NCBI RefSeq assembly: GCF_028401955.1 | Contig: NZ_JAQOTJ010000005.1 | Location: forward strand, 257,034 to 321,033 | Source: Bacillus sp. BP-3 | Lineage (GTDB): Bacteria > Bacillota > Bacilli > Bacillales > Bacillaceae_G | Length of the DNA stretch: 64,000 bases | Direction of reading: 5' to 3' | Part shown: piece after piece, positions 1 to 9,326 of the stretch | Layout of the letters: each line of letters opens with the position of its first letter | How positions within the stretch are numbered: position 1 is the stretch's first letter | Notes under the pieces: model-generated | What the model was told of the DNA's origin: nothing | The model's database searches: none | What the model saw: the letters and a program-made list of their open reading frames with translations, nothing else | Translations under genes and position numbers: made by a program

Positions 1-759
1 AACAACTGTAAAGAACATAAATAATAAATACGTACCAAGTACAGTCGCAAATAAAATATAAAATGCAGTCATCATAAAGTCTACATATTTAATAACTTTC
101 GTAAACAGAAGTGATAAGAAATATCCAGAACCAATTAAGAATACAGCGATACATGCGATAATAGTAGATCCTTTCGGCATTCCTTCCCCTTCACGTTCAG
201 CGCGAAACAGTTCAATCAGTTTAAAGCGATAAATTAAACGATATCCTTGCAGCGATGTATATAAAATAATAACAAAGAAAACAACAGTCGTATTCATAAT
301 CGCCGCTAGTGGCACCTCAAAATGAACTTGTAAATCGAGTCCCATTAAGTCTACTAATAATTCAAGGAATAACTTAGACAGTAAGCTGCCAATTACAATC
401 CCAATTATTAGCGACATTAACCCCATTAACATATTTTCATAAAACAGCATTCTCCCAATTTGGCGTTTACGAATGCCGAGTAAAGAATATAAACCAACCT
501 CTTTCTTTCGTTTACGTGTAAAGAAACCATTGGAATAAATAATAAATACCGCTACGAAAATAATAAGCATCACGCTAGAAACTTCGAAGGCACCGCTAAT
601 TTTCTTTGATCCTTCCGCTGCTTTTTCCATTTGCGTATTATATTGAAGCGATGCAAATGTAAAGTAAATGACGATACTAAAAATCATCGACATAAAATAT
701 AAAGCATAATCTTTAAGGTTACGCTTTATATTGCGAAGGGCAATACTAGATAACGTCAT
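1..759 (-). CDS. BceB/FtsX-type ABC transporter permease, C-terminus beyond window
   Basis: An uninterrupted reading frame runs from an ATG at 757-759 to base 1 (253 codons), so the protein continues off the left edge. It begins MTLSSIALRNIKRNLKDYAL, the N-terminus typical of Bce-type permeases, followed by a first membrane helix, a helix around 'FVAVFIIYSNGFF', a cytoplasmic Arg/Lys-rich 'TRKRKKEVGLYSLLGIRKRQ' and more helices. This cytoplasmic motif is characteristic of FtsX/MacB-like permeases. Its start overlaps the end of the ATPase gene at 746-1516 by 14 bp, so the two are translationally coupled. By family knowledge such pairs export, or free their target from, cell-wall-active peptide antibiotics such as bacitracin or lantibiotics. 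The substrate cannot be read from the sequence. Confidence 0.88.
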   Translation of the reverse strand, partial: MTLSSIALRNIKRNLKDYALYFMSMIFSIVIYFTFASLQYNTQMEKAAEGSKKISGAFEVSSVMLIIFVAVFIIYSNGFFTRKRKKEVGLYSLLGIRKRQIGRMLFYENMLMGLMSLIIGIVIGSLLSKLFLELLVDLMGLDLQVHFEVPLAAIMNTTVVFFVIILYTSLQGYRLIYRFKLIELFRAEREGEGMPKGSTIIACIAVFLIGSGYFLSLLFTKVIKYVDFMMTAFYILFATVLGTYLLFMFFTVV

Positions 760-1516
760 CTACTGCACCTCCAGAGATTGTAGACATTACGTCTAATACC
801 CGCCCAAAAAATTGCTTACGCGTTACTTCTCCTCTGTGCAGTTCTTTATATAACTCACCATCTTTAATAAAAATAACGCGTTTACAATAACTTGCAGCAA
901 ACGCATCATGTGTAACCATTAAAATTGTCGATTGATCGTATTCATTTAATGCTTTCAAACTCTCTAATAAATCAGTTGCAGACTTAGAATCTAGCGCACC
1001 CGTTGGCTCGTCCCCCAAAATCATACTTGGATTTGTAACAATCGCACGAGAAGCTGCACAGCGCTGTTTTTGCCCACCAGATACTTGGTATGGATATTGC
1101 TCTAAAATATGATCAATGCCAAATTTTTTCGCGATTTCAAGAACGCGGCGGTCAATTTCATTTGCCTTAACTTTTGATAATGCCAGTGGAAGTGCAATAT
1201 TTTCTCTCACTGTTAACGTATCTAATAAATTATAATCTTGGAAAATAAATCCCAAATGATCACGACGGAACAACGCTAATTTATCATCATTCATTTTCAC
1301 AATATCATTTCCATCAATTAAAATTTCACCGTTCGTTGCATTATCAATTGTAGAAAGAACATTTAATAACGTTGTTTTTCCTGATCCAGACGGCCCCATA
1401 ATTCCAACGAACTCGCCTTCTTTCACTTGCAAGTTAATGCCTTTTAACGCTTCGTATGTATTTCCACCAGTATTATATACTTTTCTAATATCCTTAGCTT
1501 CTAACACTGTCTTCAT
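746..1516 (-). CDS. ABC transporter ATP-binding protein, Bce/MacB family
   Basis: 256 aa nucleotide-binding subunit for the permease that follows it. Walker A is GPSGSGKTT near residue 41, the signature is VSGGQKQR and Walker B is MILGDEPTGALDSK, then an H-loop in VTHDAF. 'FIFQDYNLLDTLTVRENI' is the usual Q-loop context of Bce-type ATPases. The C-terminus 'YKELHRGEVTRKQFF' closely matches that of the second ATPase at 6543-7295, so the two are paralogues. Its own two-component system is not in view on this side; the regulator/kinase pair at 2565-4268 is divergent from it and could control both. Exact antibiotic specificity is unknown. Confidence 0.93.
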   Translation of the reverse strand: MKTVLEAKDIRKVYNTGGNTYEALKGINLQVKEGEFVGIMGPSGSGKTTLLNVLSTIDNATNGEILIDGNDIVKMNDDKLALFRRDHLGFIFQDYNLLDTLTVRENIALPLALSKVKANEIDRRVLEIAKKFGIDHILEQYPYQVSGGQKQRCAASRAIVTNPSMILGDEPTGALDSKSATDLLESLKALNEYDQSTILMVTHDAFAASYCKRVIFIKDGELYKELHRGEVTRKQFFGRVLDVMSTISGGAVDDVI

Positions 1517-1699
1517 TACTATATCCCTCGCTTTATCTTATCTCATCCTTACTGTTGCCACGATTACACTTCCTTACACAATTAGAATTGTTATATAAGA
1601 AACCTTATCTCTATAAAAAATTATATTAGAATTCTTTTCCAAAGTATCTTGTTACTATAACATTCCCAACAATAGCGGACTATCTATTTCTCTTACATA

Positions 1700-1721
1700 A
1701 ACCTTACATTTATGTAAGGTT
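1700..1721. promoter_or_regulatory. 10-bp perfect inverted repeat AACCTTACAT/ATGTAAGGTT
   Basis: Perfect arms separated by two T residues, about 185 bp upstream of the minus-strand ATPase start at 1516. It could be an operator for the Bce-type transporter or simply a hairpin stacked against the neighbouring terminator. No regulator can be assigned. Confidence 0.35.
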
Positions 1722-1722
1722 T

Positions 1723-1760
1723 AAAAAAGCCACTCTTCCAAATGGAAAAGTGGCTTTTTT
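1723..1760. terminator. Bidirectional rho-independent terminator
   Basis: AAAAAAGCCACT pairs with AGTGGCTTTTTT across a short loop that itself contains TTCCAAATGGAA. T-runs lie on both sides. It sits between the minus-strand ATPase promoter region and the truncated SdpI gene, so the transcript it ends is not obvious. Confidence 0.7.
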
Positions 1761-2008
1761 CTTTTGGCTTTTTTCATAAATTTTGTTGTTATTTAAACAA
1801 AATATAATAAATAGATTACTAATATAAAATCCATATTATAAACACGTCTCGGTTATAATTATTTTAATATAATATTTATGCTATATATTAAGAAAAGCAC
1901 TATATCAGAACCTTCTTCTTATTTCTTTATTAGTACCCATACAAGTTCTCTACTATTTACACTTTGCAGATAATTACATACAAAAACAAGGAAAACTGAT
2001 TTTTCCGA

Positions 2009-2413
2009 CTATCCTCTCATCTCTTTCTTATAAGCGAGATAAGAATACAGCATTGTGACTACCACACCACCAAAAACAACGGTCAGTATAATATATGTTC
2101 TCCAAGTAACAGGTGCAAAAATACTTCCACACATAATAATCCCCAAAACGATAAATACTTTTCCGCTAAAACGATGGGTTTTGCGCCATACTTCTTCATT
2201 GCTTAATGTCCATGGAGTACGAATGCCGATGAAATAGTTTGGTTTACATTGCGGTAAATAGTTTCCTATCACTAAAAATAAAATACCAACAAGCAATCCT
2301 GAAAAATGATTTATCGGTAAATCATAGCCCAGTCCAGTTGCAATAACATCCATATTTCCAATAAACAATACAAAGAGGACACTGTACGTGATCATCGTAA
2401 AACTTTTCGACAT
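2009..2413 (-). pseudogene. SdpI-family membrane protein, N-terminally truncated
   Basis: 134 aa with three to four membrane helices and the SdpI-family core 'NYFIGIRTPWTLSNEEVWRKTHR', which is diagnostic for the C-terminal domain of SdpI/YhfL proteins. SdpI in B. subtilis is an immunity protein and signal-transducing membrane protein of about 207 aa. Here the N-terminal DUF1648-like half is missing. The codon directly before the ATG is TAA in frame, and no Shine-Dalgarno sequence precedes it, so this is probably a remnant rather than a short functional form. It lies between the two antimicrobial-peptide transporter groups. A short but translated protein cannot be excluded. Confidence 0.6.
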
Positions 2414-2564
2414 TTAAGTCGCTGAAATATTTGATTCCCTCTAAAAGAAAGGAGGTTTTTATGGCGTTTCTTAAACTTGTATATATAATAAGGATTGACA
2501 TAATGAAAACGAAGAAAACAAATGTTACACTATATATACACAAAGTTAGAGGAGGCATGTACGT

Positions 2565-3260
2565 ATGTACAAGATTTTAATTGTAGAAGACGATCCAAGT
2601 ATTTCATCTTTGCTGCAATCTCATATTCAAAAATACGGTTACGAGGCAGTTGTTGCAGATAACTTTGATGATATTATGGCTTCATTTAATCATACAAAAC
2701 CACATCTTGTTTTATTGGATGTAAATTTACCGAAGTTTGATGGTTTCTACTGGTGCCGTCAAATTCGCCACGAATCCACTTGTCCAATTGTTTTCATTTC
2801 TGCTCGCGCTGGTGAAATGGAACAAATTATGGCGATTGAAAGCGGTGCTGATGATTATATTACTAAGCCGTTTCATTATGATGTTGTAATGGCAAAAATT
2901 AAAGGTCAATTACGCCGCATCTACGGTGACTATGCACCGAGTATGACAGAACGCATCGTTGAAGTGGAAGGATTACAACTATATCCTGAACGACCAGAGC
3001 TCCACTATAAAAATGAGCATGTATTGCTCACCAAAAAAGAAGCAATTCTAGCAGAGATGCTTGTTTCTAAACATCCGCGCACAGCAAACAGAGAAGATTT
3101 GTTATCTGCACTTTGGGATGATGAAAGCTTTGTCGAAGAAAATACATTAAACGTAAATATTACGCGTCTTCGTAAAAAGTTCACTGAGCTTGGAATTGAA
3201 AATGCAATCGAGACTGTACGCGGCTTAGGCTATCGGTTAAACGCAACTTGGAGTGAATAG
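2565..3260 (+). CDS. OmpR-family response regulator (BceR-like)
   Basis: 231 aa. The receiver domain (about 1-120) has the acidic pocket EDD at 8-10, the phospho-acceptor Asp52 in VLLDVNLP, Ser79, and Lys101 in YITKPF. A winged-helix DNA-binding domain follows (about 130-231), ending in the usual recognition region 'TLNVNITRLRKKFTELG'. A good AGAGGAGG ribosome site precedes the ATG. The kinase gene begins 3 bp after the stop codon. In this family the regulator activates the neighbouring peptide-antibiotic transporter when the transporter senses drug flux, so the permease/ATPase genes at 4461-9274, and perhaps those at 1-1516, are the likely targets. Confidence 0.93.
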   Translation: MYKILIVEDDPSISSLLQSHIQKYGYEAVVADNFDDIMASFNHTKPHLVLLDVNLPKFDGFYWCRQIRHESTCPIVFISARAGEMEQIMAIESGADDYITKPFHYDVVMAKIKGQLRRIYGDYAPSMTERIVEVEGLQLYPERPELHYKNEHVLLTKKEAILAEMLVSKHPRTANREDLLSALWDDESFVEENTLNVNITRLRKKFTELGIENAIETVRGLGYRLNATWSE

Positions 3261-3263
3261 AGA

Positions 3264-4268
3264 ATGAAGTTATTTTTACGTGATCATATTGGCTATTTTC
3301 TTCTTTATATTTTAAACTTTGGTGTTATCTTCGTTTTGTATGATACCGTTGATGGATTTAAAAACAATAAATTTTATTTTATTGTGCTAAGTATGTATCT
3401 ATTCATTTGTTTTCTCACTTATCGCTACGTTCGAAATCGCAGATTATATAACCGACTAAGTGAACTTCCTGACAAAATAGAAGATGCGTTCATTGAGCGA
3501 GCAACTGCCCCTATGCCGCATGGTGTAAATGAGCTTGTTCGTACACAATATCGTCTGTTTCAAAAAGACTTACAAGCATATGAAGTAAAACAGCAAGAGC
3601 ATCAACTGTTTATTAACCAATGGGTACATCAAATGAAAACGCCCGTTTCTGTTATGCAACTCATGGTATCTGAAATGGAAGATGAGCATCTTATTCCGAA
3701 ATTTAAACAAGAGCTAGAAAAATTAAATCAAGGACTAGATATGGCATTATATATGGCACGGTTAAATAATTTCCATGAAGACTTTCATGTAGAAACGATT
3801 TCATTAAAAGATGCAGTCACAAAAAATATAAATAGCTTAAAAGAGTTATTTATTCGAAACGGTGTCTTTCCTGTTTTAGAAGTGCATTCTGATTTGATGG
3901 TTACTTCTGATGCAAAGTGGCTAAAATTCATTATTTATCAGTTAATGACAAATGCGGTTCGCTATTCAGGGGAAAGAGGAAAAAAAGTATTCTTATCTGC
4001 TGCTCAAAGCGGGAAAGATATTATTTTAGAAGTGCGCGATGAAGGTGTCGGCATTCCGCAAGAAGATATTCGCCGTGTATTTGAACCATTTTATACAGGA
4101 AAAAATGGTCGAATGTTTGGAGAGTCTACCGGTATGGGCTTATATATTGTGAGTAAAATTTGCTCTTATTTAGGTCATTCTGTCAAACTAGATTCTGAGG
4201 TTGGTAAAGGGACAAGTATCAAAATTATTTTCTATAATGCTGCCCTAAACAAAACAGATAAAGATTAA
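3264..4268 (+). CDS. Intramembrane-sensing histidine kinase (BceS-like)
   Basis: 334 aa. Two membrane helices lie close together (about 9-27 and 37-55) with almost no extracellular loop, the hallmark of intramembrane-sensing kinases. The dimerisation/phospho-acceptor region contains His122 in 'NQWVHQMKTPVSVM'. The ATPase domain shows an N-box 'QLMTNAVRYSG', G1 'DEGVGIP', F-box 'FEPFYTG' and G2 'STGMGLYIV'. Family knowledge: such kinases do not sense drug themselves but receive the signal from their cognate Bce-type permease. The next gene is such a permease, 192 bp downstream. Sensing ligand unknown. Confidence 0.93.
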   Translation: MKLFLRDHIGYFLLYILNFGVIFVLYDTVDGFKNNKFYFIVLSMYLFICFLTYRYVRNRRLYNRLSELPDKIEDAFIERATAPMPHGVNELVRTQYRLFQKDLQAYEVKQQEHQLFINQWVHQMKTPVSVMQLMVSEMEDEHLIPKFKQELEKLNQGLDMALYMARLNNFHEDFHVETISLKDAVTKNINSLKELFIRNGVFPVLEVHSDLMVTSDAKWLKFIIYQLMTNAVRYSGERGKKVFLSAAQSGKDIILEVRDEGVGIPQEDIRRVFEPFYTGKNGRMFGESTGMGLYIVSKICSYLGHSVKLDSEVGKGTSIKIIFYNAALNKTDKD

Positions 4269-4338
4269 CTTATAGAATGCTCTAAAACTCTCATTGCTTA
4301 AAGGTTTTAAACAATCAGAGAAAGCCATTTTTTGATTT

Positions 4339-4379
4339 GCATAGCAGTAACTTATATGTTTAAAAATGAAAATGGATTT
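4339..4379 (+). repeat. Short dispersed repeat, copy 1
   Basis: A 41-bp sequence (core AACTTATATGTTTAAAAATG then AAAATGGAT) nearly repeated at 6477-6517, and with related copies on the other strand at 20626-20669 and 35877-35920. Here it lies just upstream of a permease gene. Confidence 0.6.
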
Positions 4380-4460
4380 ATGACAAAGTGTATGAGGAAC
4401 CCTTTCCTCATGCACTTTTGCAACATATAAGAATGATTTTAAGACTGAGAGGATAAAAAT

Positions 4461-6431
4461 ATGACATTTTGGCAATTTGCATTTAAGAACGTAACACGTA
4501 ACTCCCGTGCTTATTTTGCCTACTTTTTAAGCAGTTCCTTTTCCATTACAATTTTCTTTTCATTTGCCGTGTATTTATTTCATCCTCGTTTACAAAATGC
4601 TGACACAACTTCCGGTATCGACACCTTAATGGGTGTATCTGAGGCTGTTATTGTATTCTTTTCATTTTTCTTTTTACTCTATTCTACCGGCACGTTCTTA
4701 AAGGTTCGAAAAAAACAATTTGGCGTTTTAACTGTTTTAGGTATATCAAAGAAGCAATTAAAACGACTCATTTTTATTGAGAATATGTTAATTGGCATTC
4801 TTTCCATTTTTGTTGGCATTCAACTTGGAATTGTATTTTCGCAATTTTTCTTATTAGTTACAGCAAAAATTACGCACATGCCCGGATTATATTTATATTT
4901 TCCAAAAGGTGCAATTCTGTTAACAACATCAACTTTTCTTGGACTCTTTATCTTCGTATCAGCTTTCACTCCTGTTTTAATTCGAACGAGAAAAGCTGTA
5001 CGTCTTTTAAAAGAAGGAAAAATAAATCAAAAGGAAAAGAAACCATCCATCATCATTTCCTTGTTCGGCATTTTATGCTTACTGTCTGGATACATGCTAG
5101 CAATATGTCCAAAGTACTTTATATCGCTAGGTGATACGATTGGTGTACTATACATTATCTCTAGTATTTTTGTCATTCCAACACTTGTGACTGTTGGGAC
5201 ATACTTTTTCTTTTCACAAACTAGTTTTCTGCTCATTCATATATTGAAAAGAAGACGGAAATTTTATATGAAACGAATTAATATGCTGTGGATTTCTGAC
5301 TTAGCAAGCCGTATTCGTACAAATATTAATATGCTCTTTGTCGTAACGATGTTGTCTACTCTCGCCTTTACGATGATTACTTTTATCTATGGATTTGGTA
5401 AATTCACAAAGGCACAAATTGTGAAAGATAACCCCTTTCCATTCACTTATCTTTCTTATGATGCCAATCCAATTGCTTCGCATCATATCGACTGGTTAGA
5501 ACAGCAGCTAAAAAACGAGAAATTTGAATACAACAAAATAAAAGTAGACTTGTATGGTGTATCATTACAAAAAGAAACAAATTCTCTCTATGGAGATGAA
5601 GTGTATGCATTAAAACAAAGTGATTATAATCAGTTAGCTACTGCACTACACTATAAACAGATTTTCTTGAAAGATGATGAAACATATATACTACCCGGGT
5701 ACTCTTATGAATTGATGTTTGGTAAATTGGAACCATCATCCCAAAAACAGCCGATTATCCTTTCGCCAAATCCCTTGAAATTACACGTGCAAGGTGTTGG
5801 TGATAAAAATGTGATACCCACTGGAATTATTCCAAATGTACTCGTCTTATCCGACAATACGGTACACTCGCTATCACACACTATGAAACATATGACGTTA
5901 TACAATTTCCAAGTACAAAATTGGGAAAATACACACACAATCGCAGCTGCATTCATCAAAAAGCTTTACGCGGACCGCAAACAAATTCATTCTGAAGAAC
6001 GTTTATATGAAGCTTTTGAAGGAAGCAATACACTATATGAAACGAAACTCCAAAATGCTTCCTTTTTCTTTATCGGGACGTTCCTTGGTGTTATCTTCTT
6101 TATCGGGGCTGGAAGTGTGCTTTACTTCCGGATGTATACGGATTTAACAAATGAACAAGACAAATATATTACGATTACAAAAATTGGCTTAACAGAATCA
6201 GAAATGAAGCGGTCGGCTACCATTCAGCTTGCTATCTTGTTTTTTGTGCCATATATAATGGCTTCCATCCATACGATGTTTGCCGCAAAAATGTGGAAAG
6301 GCGTAATAAATCTATCCTTGTTTACTGAGGTTAGCGTTGTCCTGATCATTTTTGGAACAATTGAAATTCTCTTTTTCCTTTTAATTCGTTCATTATATAT
6401 GCAAAAGTTGTCCCAGCATATTAAACTATAA
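4461..6431 (+). CDS. BceB-type ABC permease, first of two paralogues
   Basis: 656 aa FtsX-family permease. Four helices at the N-terminus, two or more mid-protein, a large extracellular domain (about residues 310-530), then three C-terminal helices, as in BceB. The cytoplasmic motif 'VRKKQFGVLTVLGISKKQLK' follows the second helix. It closely resembles the permease at 7292-9274 over its whole length (shared 'FALRNVVRNSRAYFAYF'-type start and 'LYFRMYTDLT' near the end). It directly follows the kinase but is not preceded by an ATPase gene of its own, which is unusual. Presumably it uses the ATPase encoded at 6543-7295. Likely role: drug sensing or detoxification together with the two-component system. 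Confidence 0.9.
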   Translation: MTFWQFAFKNVTRNSRAYFAYFLSSSFSITIFFSFAVYLFHPRLQNADTTSGIDTLMGVSEAVIVFFSFFFLLYSTGTFLKVRKKQFGVLTVLGISKKQLKRLIFIENMLIGILSIFVGIQLGIVFSQFFLLVTAKITHMPGLYLYFPKGAILLTTSTFLGLFIFVSAFTPVLIRTRKAVRLLKEGKINQKEKKPSIIISLFGILCLLSGYMLAICPKYFISLGDTIGVLYIISSIFVIPTLVTVGTYFFFSQTSFLLIHILKRRRKFYMKRINMLWISDLASRIRTNINMLFVVTMLSTLAFTMITFIYGFGKFTKAQIVKDNPFPFTYLSYDANPIASHHIDWLEQQLKNEKFEYNKIKVDLYGVSLQKETNSLYGDEVYALKQSDYNQLATALHYKQIFLKDDETYILPGYSYELMFGKLEPSSQKQPIILSPNPLKLHVQGVGDKNVIPTGIIPNVLVLSDNTVHSLSHTMKHMTLYNFQVQNWENTHTIAAAFIKKLYADRKQIHSEERLYEAFEGSNTLYETKLQNASFFFIGTFLGVIFFIGAGSVLYFRMYTDLTNEQDKYITITKIGLTESEMKRSATIQLAILFFVPYIMASIHTMFAAKMWKGVINLSLFTEVSVVLIIFGTIEILFFLLIRSLYMQKLSQHIKL

Positions 6432-6476
6432 ACAGATATATATATATAAATATAAAAAATAAATACCTCTGTTAAT

Positions 6477-6517
6477 GCATAACAGCGACTTATATGTAAA
6501 AAAATGAAAATGGATGT
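6477..6517 (+). repeat. Short dispersed repeat, copy 2
   Basis: Near-identical to 4339-4379, again directly upstream of a transporter gene (ATPase at 6543). Its position before both transporter units suggests duplication of the whole permease unit with its leader. Confidence 0.6.
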
Positions 6518-6542
6518 ATAGCATTAGAAAGGTGATTGATAT

Positions 6543-7295
6543 ATGGAAGAAGTACTGCATATTCAAAATGTATCGAAAGTTTATGAGGGAAAGGTCCCAC
6601 ATACTGCTTTAAAAAATATTAATTTGCATGTAGATAAAGGGGAATTTGTTGCGATTATGGGCCCGTCAGGAAGCGGGAAATCAACTTTATTAAATGTTAT
6701 ATCGACCATTGATTCTCCTACAGCAGGAGAAGTCTTTATTAACGGAAAACAGCCTCATACATTTCGCAGTGAAAAGTTAGCGATCTTTCGTCGGCAAGAA
6801 TTAGGATTTGTATTTCAAAGCTTTAACTTATTAGATACATTAACAATTGGTGAAAACATCGTGTTGCCTTTAACATTAGATAATGTCCCACTTTCTGAAA
6901 TGGATGAAAAATTAGATACCATTTCAAGCAAACTCGATATCGACCATATTTTAAATAAACGAATTTTTGAAGTTTCCGGAGGACAAGCACAGCGCACAGC
7001 GGTGGCCCGTGCAGTTATCCATAAACCTTCGTTACTCCTTGCCGATGAGCCGACAGGAAACTTAGATTCGAAAGCTGCAATTGATGTGATGGAGTTATTT
7101 ACAAAGTTAAACAAAGAAGAACAAGCAACAATTTTAACGGTGACACATGATCCATTTGCTGCTAGTTATTGCAACCGCGTTATTTTTATTAAAGACGGCG
7201 AGCTTTATAATGAACTGCACCGCGGCTTATACCGTGAGAAGTTCTATCAAGAAATATTAGATGTATTAGCATTGCTGGGAGGAAGACGTGGATGA
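6543..7295 (+). CDS. ABC transporter ATP-binding protein, Bce/MacB family
   Basis: 250 aa. Walker A GPSGSGKST, Q-loop in 'FVFQSFNLLDTLTIGENI', signature VSGGQAQR, Walker B LLLADEPTGNLDSK and H-loop VTHDPF. The final residues 'YNELHRGLYREKFYQEILDVL' are typical of Bce-type ATPases. An AGAAAGGTG ribosome site lies upstream. The stop codon overlaps the start of the next permease by 4 bp (ATGA), so the pair is translationally coupled. It probably energises both permeases of this cluster. Confidence 0.94.
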   Translation: MEEVLHIQNVSKVYEGKVPHTALKNINLHVDKGEFVAIMGPSGSGKSTLLNVISTIDSPTAGEVFINGKQPHTFRSEKLAIFRRQELGFVFQSFNLLDTLTIGENIVLPLTLDNVPLSEMDEKLDTISSKLDIDHILNKRIFEVSGGQAQRTAVARAVIHKPSLLLADEPTGNLDSKAAIDVMELFTKLNKEEQATILTVTHDPFAASYCNRVIFIKDGELYNELHRGLYREKFYQEILDVLALLGGRRG

Positions 7296-9274
7296 ATTTT
7301 TGGCAGTTTGCTTTAAGGAATGTCGTTCGCAACTCAAGAGCTTACTTTGCTTATTTTTTAAGCAGCTCATTTTCTATTACGGCGTTCTTTTCATTTGCTG
7401 TGTATCGGTATCATCCACGTTTGCAAAATGTAAAAAATTTTAACGAAACAGGACCTTTTCTCACTTTAATCGGGTTTACTCAAGTGGTAATTATCCTGTT
7501 TTCTCTTTTCTTTTTATTGTACTCGATTGGAACATTTTTAAAGGTACGTCAAAAACAGTGTGGCATTTTACTCATTTTAGGTATTTCAAACAAACAAATG
7601 AAATGGCTTATTTTTTTAGAAAATATGATTATTGGGATTCTTGCTATTTGTATCGGCCTTCAAGCCGGCCTTGTATTTTCTAACTTTTTCTTATTAATTA
7701 CATCAAAAATTTCCGGTGTTAACGGCCTTTATTTATATTGGCCTTCAAAAGCAATTTGGATAACGATAAAAACGTTTCTCATACTTTTTATCAGCGTATC
7801 GCTCTTTACACCGACTTTAATCCGTACACAGAAAGCAATCTATCTTTTAAATGGTCGAATATGCAAACAGAAGGAGACATCACCTTCTGTTGTCACTTCC
7901 ATTTTTAGTTTACTGTGCTTACTTTCAGGTTATATTTTTGCGGCATATCCAGAAACTTATATAACAGAAAAAAACTTAACAAATGGAATCGGTTTACTCA
8001 TTATTTTATCTATTATTCCTCTTGTTACAGTTGGGACATATTTGCTATTTTCACAGGCTAGTTTTCTTTTCATTCGGGTATTAAAAAAGCAACGACGCTT
8101 TTATATGAAAAAAACGAATATACTCTGGATATCTGACTTACCATCAAGGGTCCGCATCAACATTAATATGCTTTTTATAGTAACAATACTATCTACAATC
8201 GCTTTTTCAATTATTACACCGTTATATGCCTTTAATAAATATACAAATGCTTCTATAGAAGAAGCATTTCCTTTTCCATTTGCTTACGTTTCTCATGAAG
8301 GAAATACGTTTGAAACAAAACATATGGAAGCACTAGAGAAAGAATTGCGTACAGACAAATTTACTTACCAAAAGCATAGGGCAATTATTTATCAAGATAA
8401 AGCGGGAAATGAAGACATTTGGATTATAAAGCAAAGTGACTATAATAGTCTTGCTAAATTTCTAAATCGTCCTCCAATTCAATTAACAAACAAAGAAACA
8501 TATTTAGTTCCAAGATATTCACCAGTGCCATTAGAACTATTAACAAACCCTTTTCTTACACAAACAACTATTACGTTACAATCTAATAAAAAAGAATTTC
8601 ATATAAAAGAAATAGCTGACAAACCAATTATACCGGAGGACGCTCATACCTACTTAATTGTACTGCAAGATCATGTCGTCGAAAACGAAATTCCACATCT
8701 CGAACCAATGACATTTTATAATTTTCAAGTCGATGATTGGGAAAATACATTGCCCCTTACAAAGCGCATGTTACGTATGACTACAGAAGATGAAAAGAGT
8801 ATATTGCTCCATACAGATCAGCAGGACGCTCAAAAACATAGGGCTCATTTTCAAATTTTCACATCGAGTGATGAATTATATGCTGACAAACGTGAGAACG
8901 TTGCCAACTTCTTTATGGGAACATTTCTTTGCATTATTTTCTTAATGGGAGCGGGAAGTGTTTTGTATTTCCGTATGTACACTGATCTCACTAGGGAAAC
9001 AGAGAAATATAAGACCGTTACGAAAATTGGCCTAACAAAATCCGAAATGATACGTTCGGCAACGATTCAATTAGCAATCCTATTTTTCGTTCCTTATGTG
9101 ATTGCTTGTATTCATACAATATTTGCAATTAAATTTTTACAAAGTATGTTCTCTTTCTCATTGCTAAAAGAAGAATTGTTAATATTGAGTCTCTTTGGCA
9201 TAATTGAAATCATTTTCTTTTTCTTTATCCGCTCATTTTACATTCAAAAATTATCACGACATATTAAACTGTGA
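7292..9274 (+). CDS. BceB-type ABC permease, second paralogue
   Basis: 660 aa. Same architecture as the 4461-6431 protein: N-terminal helices, cytoplasmic 'VRQKQCGILLILGISNKQ', a central helix pair, a large external domain (about 310-545), and C-terminal helices with 'LYFRMYTDLTRETEKYKTV'. The external domain is the most divergent part between the two paralogues, consistent with different ligand recognition. Coupled to the ATPase by a 4-bp overlap and followed by a strong terminator. Expected partner of that ATPase in peptide-antibiotic resistance. Confidence 0.92.
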   Translation: MNFWQFALRNVVRNSRAYFAYFLSSSFSITAFFSFAVYRYHPRLQNVKNFNETGPFLTLIGFTQVVIILFSLFFLLYSIGTFLKVRQKQCGILLILGISNKQMKWLIFLENMIIGILAICIGLQAGLVFSNFFLLITSKISGVNGLYLYWPSKAIWITIKTFLILFISVSLFTPTLIRTQKAIYLLNGRICKQKETSPSVVTSIFSLLCLLSGYIFAAYPETYITEKNLTNGIGLLIILSIIPLVTVGTYLLFSQASFLFIRVLKKQRRFYMKKTNILWISDLPSRVRININMLFIVTILSTIAFSIITPLYAFNKYTNASIEEAFPFPFAYVSHEGNTFETKHMEALEKELRTDKFTYQKHRAIIYQDKAGNEDIWIIKQSDYNSLAKFLNRPPIQLTNKETYLVPRYSPVPLELLTNPFLTQTTITLQSNKKEFHIKEIADKPIIPEDAHTYLIVLQDHVVENEIPHLEPMTFYNFQVDDWENTLPLTKRMLRMTTEDEKSILLHTDQQDAQKHRAHFQIFTSSDELYADKRENVANFFMGTFLCIIFLMGAGSVLYFRMYTDLTRETEKYKTVTKIGLTKSEMIRSATIQLAILFFVPYVIACIHTIFAIKFLQSMFSFSLLKEELLILSLFGIIEIIFFFFIRSFYIQKLSRHIKL

Positions 9275-9278
9275 ATAA

Positions 9279-9312
9279 AATAGCCTTGTGCAGAGCACAA
9301 GGCTATTTTCAA
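9279..9312. terminator. Bidirectional terminator
   Basis: AAAATAGCCTTGTG pairs with CACAAGGCTATTTT around a 6-nt loop. It ends the plus-strand Bce-type transcript and the minus-strand YjcZ-like transcript, whose stop codon is 15 bp away. Confidence 0.88.
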
Positions 9313-9326
9313 TAGTTTTTAACATG

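Larger units (their letters stand above)
1517..2008. other. Intergenic stretch with terminator and palindrome
   Basis: No convincing gene. It holds a terminator hairpin at 1723-1760 and a perfect 10-bp palindrome at 1700-1721. The rest (1761-2008) is very AT-rich with no reading frame or structure I can defend. Confidence 0.6.

Noticed and set aside
2055-2237. 60-codon plus-strand ORF
   Set aside because: Antisense shadow of the SdpI-family remnant.
2495-2523. TTGACA as a -35 box for the response regulator
   Set aside because: No acceptable -10 at 16-18 bp; TATATA and TACACT are at the wrong distance.
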